Positions 1-5,119 of a stretch of 13,178 nucleotides of DNA are shown here, in pieces; the first letter of the stretch is position 1; each line of letters begins with the position of its first letter. The translations under genes and the position numbers were made by a program. Source of the stretch: Bog-756 sp036553725 (lineage in GTDB: Bacteria > Actinomycetota > Acidimicrobiia > Acidimicrobiales > RAAP-2); NCBI GenBank assembly GCA_036553725.1, contig DATBOO010000122.1, forward strand, positions 1-13,178. The letters run 5' to 3'. The notes under the pieces are model-generated. The model was given only the letters and a program-made list of their open reading frames with translations. It did not search any database and was not told where the DNA came from.

Positions 1-281
1 GTCGACCCGTAGAACTGGGCGTCGCCGAAGGTGAAGATGCCACCATCGGCGGCCACCAGCCAGTAGCCCTTCCCGCTGGCGGTCTGGTCCATTCCCATGA
101 CCGGCATGGCGAGCCCGGTGCCGCTGCTCTGCAGCAGGTGGGCGCTGACACCGGTGTCGGCCACGGCCCTGGCTACGCCCGTGGACTGCGTGACCTGCAG
201 CCCGGCGACGACGACGGAGGCCACCAGGGCGGCGGCCCCGACCCGCAACGACCTCGACCAGACCCTGGGCTGCGCGACCAT
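1..281 (-). CDS. Secreted beta-propeller-like repeat protein, N-terminal part (cut by window edge)
   Basis: Reading leftward from ATG at 281 gives 93 codons without a stop, running off the window. The first ~45 residues look like a Sec signal peptide: basic start (R6, R10, R13), hydrophobic core about residues 14-28, then an alanine-rich stretch ending near ARAVADTG. The last ~23 residues read GYWLVAADGG-IFTFGDAQFYGS-T. This is the consensus of a short repeat (GYWLVA.DGGIF.FGDA.FYGS) found in many tandem copies in secreted actinobacterial proteins, notably in Acidimicrobiia, and predicted to fold as beta-propeller blades. The ATG is preceded directly by an in-frame TAG, so it is the first possible start. 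I see no clear Shine-Dalgarno sequence. The role is unknown; a cell-surface or extracellular binding scaffold is the usual guess. The repeat number and any C-terminal enzymatic domain lie outside the window. Confidence 0.8.
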   Translation of the reverse strand, partial: MVAQPRVWSRSLRVGAAALVASVVVAGLQVTQSTGVARAVADTGVSAHLLQSSGTGLAMPVMGMDQTASGKGYWLVAADGGIFTFGDAQFYGS

Positions 282-600
282 CTAGTGGACCGCTCTTGAT
301 CCCAGGGCCACTGCCGTGGAAATCCCCGCTCCCACTCGAGTTGCCATCCGGACCCTGCCCCGTCTCCTCCTGAGGAGGGGTGCGCACCAACTGTGAGCAG
401 CCCTCGTTGTTGGAGGTACATCGACCGATGCCCGCCGGTCCTTTAGCCTCGGGGCTTCTGATGAACCGGTGGAGGTGCCCGTGAGCAGGGCCTATGGTCT
501 TTTTGGGTCCTTGCCCGCCGCCCGCTAGCGCGGATGGCGTATCAGCGCATGCAATGAGCGCCGGTGCTGAGCGTGTGTGGTGAGATGGCCCTGCAGCCGC
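282..600. other. Gene-poor spacer between secreted-protein gene and tRNA
   Basis: No convincing coding region on either strand; open frames here lack recognisable domains. It must hold the promoter of the leftward secreted-protein gene and of the tRNA, but I could not place convincing -35/-10 boxes. A perfect odd palindrome CCTCCTGAGGAGG lies at 366-378. Its loop would be a single base, so it is not a usable hairpin terminator; it could be a protein-binding site or chance. Confidence 0.5.
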
Positions 601-674
601 GGGGACGTAGCCCAATTGGCAGAGGCAAGGCGCTTAAACCGCCTCCAGTGAGGGTTCGACCCCCTCCGTCCCCA
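601..674 (+). tRNA. tRNA with anticodon UAA (Leu codon UUA), short variable loop
   Basis: A complete cloverleaf can be drawn by hand. Acceptor stem GGGGACG 601-607 pairs with CGTCCCC 667-673 (7/7), with discriminator A674. D-arm G610-C626, C611-G625, C612-G624 has a loop containing GG. Anticodon stem AGGCG 628-632 pairs with CGCCT 640-644; loop CTTAAAC 633-639 places T at position 33 and TAA (635-637) as anticodon. T-arm GAGGG 650-654 pairs with CCCTC 662-666 around TTCGACC. CCA is not encoded (CCC follows A674). TAA should read the leucine codon UUA, and the GGCAGAGGCAAGG D-arm resembles tRNA-Leu. However, the variable region is only CCAGT (645-649, 5 nt), whereas bacterial tRNA-Leu normally has a long variable arm. 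The structure is certain as a tRNA shape; the amino acid carried is inferred from the anticodon and A73. Confidence 0.88.
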
Positions 675-854
675 CCCGAGGCCTGGCCGTCGGTGCGGGG
701 CCGGTCGCCGTCATGGCCGCCGAAGGGGTACTCAGGCCTCATCCCGGGTCTCGCTCGGGTCGACCACTGAGGTGTCCGAAGTCGCCTCCTCGGCGTCGAG
801 GTGCACTTCACCGTCCGGTCCCAGAACGGCGCCAAATGGCCTAAACCGATCCTG

Positions 855-885
855 TGGTACCGCAGATGGCACTAAGGCGGTACCA
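855..885. promoter_or_regulatory. Probable VapB operator: 9-bp inverted repeat
   Basis: TGGTACCGC at 855-863 and its perfect reverse complement GCGGTACCA at 877-885 flank a 13-nt spacer, 2 nt before the antitoxin ATG. Each arm also contains the palindrome GGTACC; the two copies are 23 bp apart, about two helical turns. The right arm overlaps the only Shine-Dalgarno-like stretch (AAGGCGG, 874-880). Position and symmetry fit autorepression by the RHH antitoxin or VapBC complex, which is the usual control of such modules. The function is inferred. Confidence 0.6.
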
Positions 886-887
886 AC

Positions 888-1169
888 ATGGGTATGGCTA
901 CGAACCTCCGATTGGGTCCCGATGCCGAGGAGGCCGTCCGTCGCGAGGCACAACGAACCGGTCGCTCGCAGCAGGAAGTGATTCGCGAGGCCATCGACCG
1001 CCATCTTGGACTTTCGGAGGACAAGAGCCCCTCCGGCGAACTCGGCGCGCTGATCGCGAGCGGCGCGGTCCGACCGCCGAGGACGCCGTACCGCAGGGTC
1101 GCCAAGCGCCTGGCCCTCCCGCCCGGAGTCACCAGCGCCGATCTCATCGACCGTCACGACCGAATCTGA
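888..1169 (+). CDS. vapB: VapB-type ribbon-helix-helix antitoxin
   Basis: 93-residue protein whose first ~40 residues fit a ribbon-helix-helix DNA-binding domain: a short strand at about 3-9 (MATNLRL), helix at about 11-23 (PDAEEAVRREAQR), turn TGRS, then helix 27-40 (QQEVIREAIDRHL). The C-terminal half (about 48-93, SGELGALIASGAV followed by RPPRTPYRRV) resembles the toxin-wrapping tail of VapB proteins. It should neutralise the PIN toxin encoded 1 nt downstream and repress its own promoter. I chose ATG 888 because AAGGCGG lies 7 nt upstream; ATG 894 (third codon) is an alternative that would start directly at the strand. The inverted repeat 855-885 is the likely binding site. The fold assignment rests on motif and partner gene. 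Confidence 0.85.
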   Translation: MGMATNLRLGPDAEEAVRREAQRTGRSQQEVIREAIDRHLGLSEDKSPSGELGALIASGAVRPPRTPYRRVAKRLALPPGVTSADLIDRHDRI

Positions 1170-1170
1170 G

Positions 1171-1611
1171 GTGAGGGTCTACATCGACAGCAGCGCCCTG
1201 ATCAAGCGGTCGGTGGAGGAAGCCGAGTCCGACGCCCTGGAGGCAGCGCTCGACCGGTACGTCGCTGACGACGCCGCGATCGTGTCGTCGTCGTTGGCCT
1301 GGATCGAGGTCAGCCGGGCCCTGCGCACCCGACTTGCCGCCGGTCCCCACGACGAAGACGAGATCCACGACGCCATCGAAAGCGCACTCTCCGGTGTGGC
1401 CGAACGACCAGTCACCGCAGACGTCGTCGGTCTCGCCCGCCGTGTCGCACCGCCTCTGCTGCGCACGCCCGACGCTGTCCATCTCGCCACCGCGATTCTG
1501 CTCGACGCCGACGTGGTGGTCGCCTACGACTCCCGTCTCGTCGACGCCTGCCGGCACAACGGGCTCACCATCGCTGTGCCCGGCCGGCAACCCAGGAGTA
1601 CCGACCGGTAA
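1171..1611 (+). CDS. vapC: VapC-type PIN-domain toxin (ribonuclease)
   Basis: 146-residue PIN-domain protein, usual VapC length. The four acidic positions that bind Mg2+/Mn2+ are visible: D6 (VYIDSSALIK), E46 (SLAWIEVSRAL), D101 (RTPDAVHLATA) and D120 (VAYDSRL). VapC toxins cleave specific RNAs, often tRNAs or rRNA, and stop growth when the antitoxin is lost. It starts with GTG one nucleotide after the antitoxin TGA, so the pair is one operon with probable translational coupling; all catalytic residues are present, so it should be active. The RNA target cannot be read from sequence. The stop codon lies inside a 7-bp inverted repeat (1597-1623). Confidence 0.92.
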   Translation: MRVYIDSSALIKRSVEEAESDALEAALDRYVADDAAIVSSSLAWIEVSRALRTRLAAGPHDEDEIHDAIESALSGVAERPVTADVVGLARRVAPPLLRTPDAVHLATAILLDADVVVAYDSRLVDACRHNGLTIAVPGRQPRSTDR

Positions 1612-1623
1612 TCCAGCGGTACT
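1597..1623. repeat. Inverted repeat spanning the vapC stop codon
   Basis: AGTACCG (1597-1603) and CGGTACT (1617-1623) are perfect reverse complements separated by 13 nt containing the vapC TAA. The arms share GTACCG/CGGTAC with the operator in front of vapB, and the spacer is also 13 nt. It is not followed by a T-run, so a simple intrinsic terminator is unlikely. It may be a secondary VapBC binding site or an RNA stem protecting the 3' end. Confidence 0.4.
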
Positions 1624-1763
1624 GTCCCCGGTATCGAGGTCATCGATGTCTGACGCCACGGCCGGCGGGCCGAGCACCGTCCTTCTCGGCAGACTCGGCG
1701 GCGGCGCCGGACGAGATGCACGCCGGGGCACCGTCTGCGGTGGCCTCGGCAGTGACGGCTACC

Positions 1764-1784
1764 TAGGCTGAGCGGGTCCGCTCA
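1764..1784 (+). promoter_or_regulatory. Probable promoter -10 with palindromic operator over the start site
   Basis: TAGGCT (1764-1769) matches the actinobacterial -10 pattern TANNNT. It is followed at once by TGAGCGG-GT-CCGCTCA (1769-1784), a perfect 7-bp inverted repeat with a 2-nt centre that would cover the expected transcription start. The gene's Shine-Dalgarno GGGAGG (1796-1801) and ATG 1804 follow. No clear -35 is seen. A repressor bound to the palindrome would block initiation; this is inferred from position. Confidence 0.4.
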
Positions 1785-1803
1785 TTGCGCCCGCGGGAGG
1801 GAA

Positions 1804-2313
1804 ATGCCGGCAGTCCAACCGAACTGGGCGGAGCAGGTGACCGCCGTCGCCACCGCAGTGGGGGCGTTGGGCCTTCTCGGGGCCATCGGCGCGGCGATAG
1901 TGGCCGCCCGACAGGTCAAAGAAGCCCGAAAGCTCCGCGAATCCCAGATCGCGGGAGACTTCCTGCGCCGCTGGGACGAGGAAGCCCTGGTGGAGTCGAG
2001 GCAGCTCGTGGCCCAATTCGAGACCGGTGAAGAACTGAGCGTCGCATTCCAGCGATTCGTCGCCGTCAATTCGAACGAGGCCTACGTTCTCTACCGCGAG
2101 CTCGACTACTTCGAGCAGTTGGCTGCGTTGGAACACCTCGGCCACTTCGACTTCGATCTCATCAAGCTCCTGCTCGGCCGCACGCTCGTCGATCGCTGGG
2201 AGATGTGGAAGCCGTCCGTCGACGCAATGGGCTGGGCCCGCGGGTATCCGCTGTTCGAGGCGCTGGCAGCCAAGATGAAGAAGGCGGTGGACCCGCCGGA
2301 CGGCGACGCCTGA
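1804..2313 (+). CDS. Small membrane-anchored protein, DUF4760-like
   Basis: 169-residue protein of unknown function. Residues about 12-34 form one hydrophobic segment (VTAVATAVGALGLLGAIGAA and onward), then a basic amphipathic stretch (RQVKEARKLRESQIAGDFLRRW) and a predicted all-helical cytosolic domain rich in W, Y and F to the end. This N-terminal membrane helix plus helical domain with 'DFLRRWDEE' and 'YRELDYFEQLA' resembles the DUF4760 group of small bacterial proteins; I am only moderately sure. ATG 1804 has a good GGGAGG 2 nt upstream of the final GAA-ATG context. It is monocistronic, lying between a vapBC module and a convergent AbrB-PIN module. Such lone membrane proteins are common in accessory regions; I assign no function. 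Confidence 0.75.
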   Translation: MPAVQPNWAEQVTAVATAVGALGLLGAIGAAIVAARQVKEARKLRESQIAGDFLRRWDEEALVESRQLVAQFETGEELSVAFQRFVAVNSNEAYVLYRELDYFEQLAALEHLGHFDFDLIKLLLGRTLVDRWEMWKPSVDAMGWARGYPLFEALAAKMKKAVDPPDGDA

Positions 2314-2357
2314 GCCCGCTCATCGCCGAGCTGCACCCCGAGCCGGTCAGGAGCGTC

Positions 2358-2819
2358 TCAGCCCCGATCGGTTCGATGGTCGACGAGCCGCGTCGGCGTG
2401 CCCCGGGCTCCTGCGGCGGCCATGAGCTCGGGGTTCTCGTCGACGGTGGCCAGGCATAGTTCGGCATTCTGCTGTTGAGCTGCAGCAAGAGCCTCCAACG
2501 AGAGGAGATTCAGACGCACACCGTCATCGAGGAGGCGTGCCATCGGCCACGCCAGCTCGCGCAGCGAGACGACTGCCACCGCCTCCGGCAGTTCGATGAC
2601 GGCGCGGACCGCGGCCGCCCCGATCGTCGGATCAGCTGCGCCGATCCGCCTCGACAGGGCGCCCACCACCCGGTGGCAGGTGACCGCCCGGCACAGTCGG
2701 TGGTACCAGAGCCCGGTGGTGAACAGGCGCGCTCCTGACGGGCGCAGCCCGATCGGCTCCTCACCCAGCAGGATGGCGAGGAGCAGGTGGTCGTCCACCA
2801 CGACGGGACGCCGGCTCAA
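2358..2819 (-). CDS. PIN-like toxin, partner of AbrB antitoxin
   Basis: 153-residue protein, probably a divergent PIN-domain nuclease. Visible PIN-like features: N-terminal strand with acidic residues (VVVDDHLLLAILLGE; D9/D10), a late helix with E109 (LNLLSLEALAAAQ) and a strand ending in D127 (LCLATVDENPELM). A conserved-looking GLWYHRLCRA (36-45) sits where other PIN proteins carry variable helices. It starts with TTG at 2819, which overlaps the TGA of the upstream AbrB-type gene as TTGA, so translation is likely coupled; GTG codons at residues 7 and 8 are alternative starts. By context it is the toxin of an AbrB-PIN module. The middle acidic residue is less certain than in the two VapC proteins here, so activity is inferred. 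Confidence 0.75.
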   Translation of the reverse strand: MSRRPVVVDDHLLLAILLGEEPIGLRPSGARLFTTGLWYHRLCRAVTCHRVVGALSRRIGAADPTIGAAAVRAVIELPEAVAVVSLRELAWPMARLLDDGVRLNLLSLEALAAAQQQNAELCLATVDENPELMAAAGARGTPTRLVDHRTDRG

Positions 2820-3058
2820 GCCAGGTCGGGCTCGTCCGCCGCCACTTCGGCCGCCAACCCTCCGTAGCCGCCGGCCTCATCGACCGACGCTCGGAGGAGA
2901 GCCCGTAGGCCACCGCGGCCGGCGGGGACGATCAGTAGCGCATGGCCCAGGTCGGCGATCTCGACGGCGCCTCCCTCACTCAGCCCCCAGCGACGGCGGG
3001 CCTCGGCGGGCAATGCCATCTGCCCACGATTCGATACCCGGAATTGGACAGTGCTCAC
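2816..3058 (-). CDS. AbrB/MazE/SpoVT-type antitoxin
   Basis: 80-residue protein. Residues 4-46 are a typical swapped-hairpin AbrB DNA-binding domain: VQFRVSNRGQMALPAEARRR followed by WGLSEGGAVEIADLGHALLIVP, matching the pattern 'v..rGq..LP...R...gl..Gd.v.i...g..l.l.P'. The tail (about 47-80) is acidic/glycine-rich and probably binds the PIN-like protein encoded immediately downstream (4-nt overlap). I chose GTG 3058 because the domain begins there and TACCCT, a TANNNT -10 box, ends 6 nt upstream, fitting leaderless translation. A longer reading to 3220 would add 54 residues with no domain character. It probably represses its own promoter through a GTCAG/CTGAC repeat overlapping the -10. Confidence 0.85.
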   Translation of the reverse strand: MSTVQFRVSNRGQMALPAEARRRWGLSEGGAVEIADLGHALLIVPAGRGGLRALLRASVDEAGGYGGLAAEVAADEPDLA

Positions 3059-3094
3059 CGGGTCAGGGTACCTGCTGACAAGGTCAAATGACAA
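3059..3094 (-). promoter_or_regulatory. Leaderless promoter and possible operator of AbrB-PIN module
   Basis: On the minus strand, TTGTCA (3089-3094) is followed after 18 nt by TACCCT (3065-3070), then 6 nt to the GTG at 3058, so transcription would start at or next to the start codon. GTCAG (3062-3066) and CTGAC (3075-3079) form a 5-bp inverted repeat over the -10 box. The plus strand also carries TGACAAGG twice (3076-3083 and 3089-3096), 13 bp apart. These repeats are candidate antitoxin binding sites. Confidence 0.5.
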
Positions 3095-3211
3095 GGATGC
3101 ATTGTAGCTGTCCGGGGCGGGGGGATGGGTCCGGGCCGGCTCGCCGAGTAGCTCAGGCGGTAGCGGAGCGCGTCCCACCAGGAGAAATCTCTCGTGAGCC
3201 GACAGGAGGAA

Positions 3212-3217
3212 TAGAGT
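3212..3217 (+). promoter_or_regulatory. -10 box (TAGAGT) of the DUF2510 gene
   Basis: TAGAGT fits TANNNT and ends 7 nt before GTG 3225, consistent with a leaderless mRNA. An AGGAGG (3204-3209) also lies upstream but is 15 nt from the GTG, too far for an ordinary ribosome binding site, so it may be incidental. Confidence 0.4.
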
Positions 3218-3224
3218 CAACGTT

Positions 3225-3806
3225 GTGCCGCACGTGAGCGGGAGTGAAGCAGTCGTCCTGGTCGCATTGGCCTTCCTCTGGGCCGCAGTGGGCTACCGGC
3301 TTTCGGAGAACGACCGGAGGACGCTCGGGCGGACCCCGTGGGGCCTGCCCTCGATGGTGTGGGCCCTCTTCTGGTTCCTGTCGCTGCTGCTGGGCCTGAT
3401 CCTCTACCTGTTCGCCCACTCCTCCGGGGTTCGCCGGGCACAGCACAACGGCTCCACGGTGGGCACCCCGGGCGGGACGGCTCCGTCCTCGGCGGGGGTG
3501 CGGCCGCACGCCTCCCGGGCCCCGAGCGTGGCCGAGCAGTTCCCGGCCTATCCCCAGCCGGCCAACCGGCAGCTGCCGGAAGCCGGTGAGGCGCGGTCGC
3601 CGGCGACCCCGGCTCAGGGCCCACACGAGCCGGGTCCGTCCGAGTCCACGGTGGGCCCGCCCCCCTCACCGCCGGCGTGGCATCCCGATCCGGGCGGCCG
3701 CTTCGACTTCCGCTGGTGGGACGGCTTCCAGTGGACGAGTCACGTGTCGACCGACGGTCGTCATCTGGTCGACACCAACCCCGATCAGCGCATCGGGCCC
3801 TATTGA
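3225..3806 (+). CDS. DUF2510-containing membrane protein
   Basis: 193-residue protein with three parts. Residues 8-23 and 45-64 are hydrophobic membrane segments, the first after a short N-terminus and the second (WALFWFLSLLLGLILYLF) typical of small actinobacterial inner-membrane proteins. Residues ~70-150 are a proline/serine/glycine-rich linker. Residues ~151-175 (AWHPDPGGRFDFRWW then DGFQWTSHV) are a clear DUF2510 motif, whose pattern is 'W.pDP.gr...RwWDG..Wt..v'. DUF2510 is a short cytosolic or exported module of unknown function found almost only in Actinobacteria, often in proteins with membrane segments. GTG 3225 is supported by a TAGAGT -10 box 7 nt upstream. The P450 gene starts 40 nt after the stop, so co-transcription is possible. 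No biochemical role can be given. Confidence 0.88.
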   Translation: MPHVSGSEAVVLVALAFLWAAVGYRLSENDRRTLGRTPWGLPSMVWALFWFLSLLLGLILYLFAHSSGVRRAQHNGSTVGTPGGTAPSSAGVRPHASRAPSVAEQFPAYPQPANRQLPEAGEARSPATPAQGPHEPGPSESTVGPPPSPPAWHPDPGGRFDFRWWDGFQWTSHVSTDGRHLVDTNPDQRIGPY

Positions 3807-3846
3807 CCGCCCGCCGGCATCCCCGGCCCGTTCCCGCACCGGCTCC

Positions 3847-5055
3847 ATGACCGACTCTCTCACCACCGACCCGACGGCACCGCTCCTCGACCCGGAGTTC
3901 TACGCCGGAGACCCGTTTCCCCTGTATGCCCGTCTCCGCCGCCAGGCGCCGCTGGCCCGCAACGAGACGCTTGGATTCTGGGTGGCGAGCCGTCACGCCG
4001 AAGTGGTCGCCATCTCGCGTGACCCAGAGACCTTCTGCTCGGCCAAGGGGATCATGGTCTTCGAGATCGGCAGCCAGTACGCCACTCCTCCGACCATGAT
4101 GCACACCGACCCCCCGGAGCACACCCGCTACCGCAACCTCGTGCAACCCGGCTTTCGCCCCTCGTTCATGCGGGCCCTCGAGGACGGGGTGCGGGCCCGA
4201 ACGGTGGCGCTGGTCGAGGGCATCGAACCGGGCCGCGCCGTGGACTTCGTGTCGGAGGTGGCCGTCCCGCTGCCGCTGCAGGTGATAAGCGACCTGCTGG
4301 GCGTGCCCGAGGCCGAGTGGCCGCGGTTCTTCCGGTGGTCCGAGGCGGTCATCCCCGGTGCCACCGACTGGCCCGAGGAGGAGCGCGCCGCGCTGAGCGG
4401 CGAGATGGTGACCTACTTGTTGGCCGCGGCGGCGGACCGGCGGGCGGACCCCGGTGACGACATCATCTCGGAGCTCGGGGCGGCCGAGGTGGACGGCGAC
4501 CGCCTGACCGACGACGAGTTGGCGATGTTCCTGGTGCAGCTGTTGGTGGCCGGCAACGAGACGACCCGCAACATGATGTCGGGCGGCCTGCTCGGCTTGG
4601 CCGAGGCCCCGGGGGAGTGGTCGTCACTGCGATCACGGGTGGCGGCGTCCACCCCACGGGCCGTGTCGCTGGCCGTCGAGGAGATGCTCCGATGGACCAC
4701 GCCGGTGGTGGCGTTCATGCGCACGACCACCAGGCCGACCGAGTTGGCCGGCCGGCAGCTCGGGGCCGATGAGCCGGTGCTCATGCTCTACGCCTCGGCC
4801 AACCGGGACGAGTCGGTGTTCGGGCCCGAGGCCGAGCGCTTCGACGCCGGCCGGGACCCCAACCCGCACGTCGCCTTTGGGTTCGGTCCCCACTTCTGCA
4901 TCGGGGCGGTCCTCGCCCGGCTCGAGGGCCGGATCCTGCTCGAGGAGCTGTTGGCCCGCTTCGGCTCGGTCGAGGTGGCCGGACCGGTGGTGCGGACCGC
5001 ATCCCCGGTCATCGCCGGGGTCCGCTCCGCGCCGGTGGTGTTCGGGCCGGCCTGA
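3847..5055 (+). CDS. Cytochrome P450 monooxygenase
   Basis: 402-residue soluble bacterial P450, the normal length. Key motifs: MMHTDPPEHTRYRNLVQPGF (84-103, C-helix region contacting heme propionates); I-helix oxygen-activation motif AGNETT (235-240); ExxR in the K-helix, E279-M-L-R282; heme-binding loop FGFGPHFCIGA with C351 as thiolate ligand. It should insert one oxygen atom into a substrate using electrons from a ferredoxin and reductase, neither encoded here. The overall style (AGNETTRN, 'HVAFGFGPHFCIGA.LAR') resembles actinobacterial CYPs of the 124/125/142 or 107-like groups, some of which oxidise sterol side chains or fatty acids; that assignment is tentative. I chose ATG 3847; the frame is open back to 3586, but that stretch lies inside the DUF2510 gene and has no P450 character. 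No clear Shine-Dalgarno is seen. Confidence 0.96.
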   Translation: MTDSLTTDPTAPLLDPEFYAGDPFPLYARLRRQAPLARNETLGFWVASRHAEVVAISRDPETFCSAKGIMVFEIGSQYATPPTMMHTDPPEHTRYRNLVQPGFRPSFMRALEDGVRARTVALVEGIEPGRAVDFVSEVAVPLPLQVISDLLGVPEAEWPRFFRWSEAVIPGATDWPEEERAALSGEMVTYLLAAAADRRADPGDDIISELGAAEVDGDRLTDDELAMFLVQLLVAGNETTRNMMSGGLLGLAEAPGEWSSLRSRVAASTPRAVSLAVEEMLRWTTPVVAFMRTTTRPTELAGRQLGADEPVLMLYASANRDESVFGPEAERFDAGRDPNPHVAFGFGPHFCIGAVLARLEGRILLEELLARFGSVEVAGPVVRTASPVIAGVRSAPVVFGPA

Positions 5056-5061
5056 TCCGTC

Positions 5062-5093
5062 GGGTGAAGGGGGAGGAGGGTGAAGGGGTAGGA
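5062..5093 (+). repeat. Tandem 16-bp purine-rich duplication
   Basis: GGGTGAAGGGGGAGGA (5062-5077) is followed directly by GGGTGAAGGGGTAGGA (5078-5093), differing at one base, and then by a third partial copy GGGTGA. It sits between the P450 stop and the promoter of the next gene. It is strand-biased (G/A only, apart from T) and probably arose by slippage. Confidence 0.75.
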
Positions 5094-5107
5094 GGGTGAT
5101 GATTTTG

Positions 5108-5113
5108 TAAGGT
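5108..5113 (+). promoter_or_regulatory. -10 box (TAAGGT) for leaderless membrane-protein gene
   Basis: TAAGGT fits TANNNT and is separated by exactly 6 nt from GTG 5120, which would make the G of the start codon the first transcribed base. It lies in a short AT-rich patch (GATGATTTTGTAAGG) that stands out from its GC-rich surroundings. No -35 box is evident in the purine-rich repeat upstream. Confidence 0.5.
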
Positions 5114-5119
5114 TCCCGG

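Noticed and set aside
366..378. CCTCCTGAGGAGG as a transcription terminator
   Set aside because: The central loop would be one base and no T-run follows.
601..674. tRNA as an integration (att) site for a mobile element
   Set aside because: No copy of the tRNA 3' end was found elsewhere in the window and no integrase gene is present.
732..1157. 141-codon minus-strand frame opposite vapB
   Set aside because: Most of it is antisense to the well-supported RHH antitoxin; only the last ~46 codons look protein-like, and these are listed separately as a weak finding.
3586..3846. 87-codon N-terminal extension of the P450
   Set aside because: It lies inside the DUF2510 gene in another frame, is Arg/Pro-rich with no domain, and the P450 begins normally at ATG 3847.
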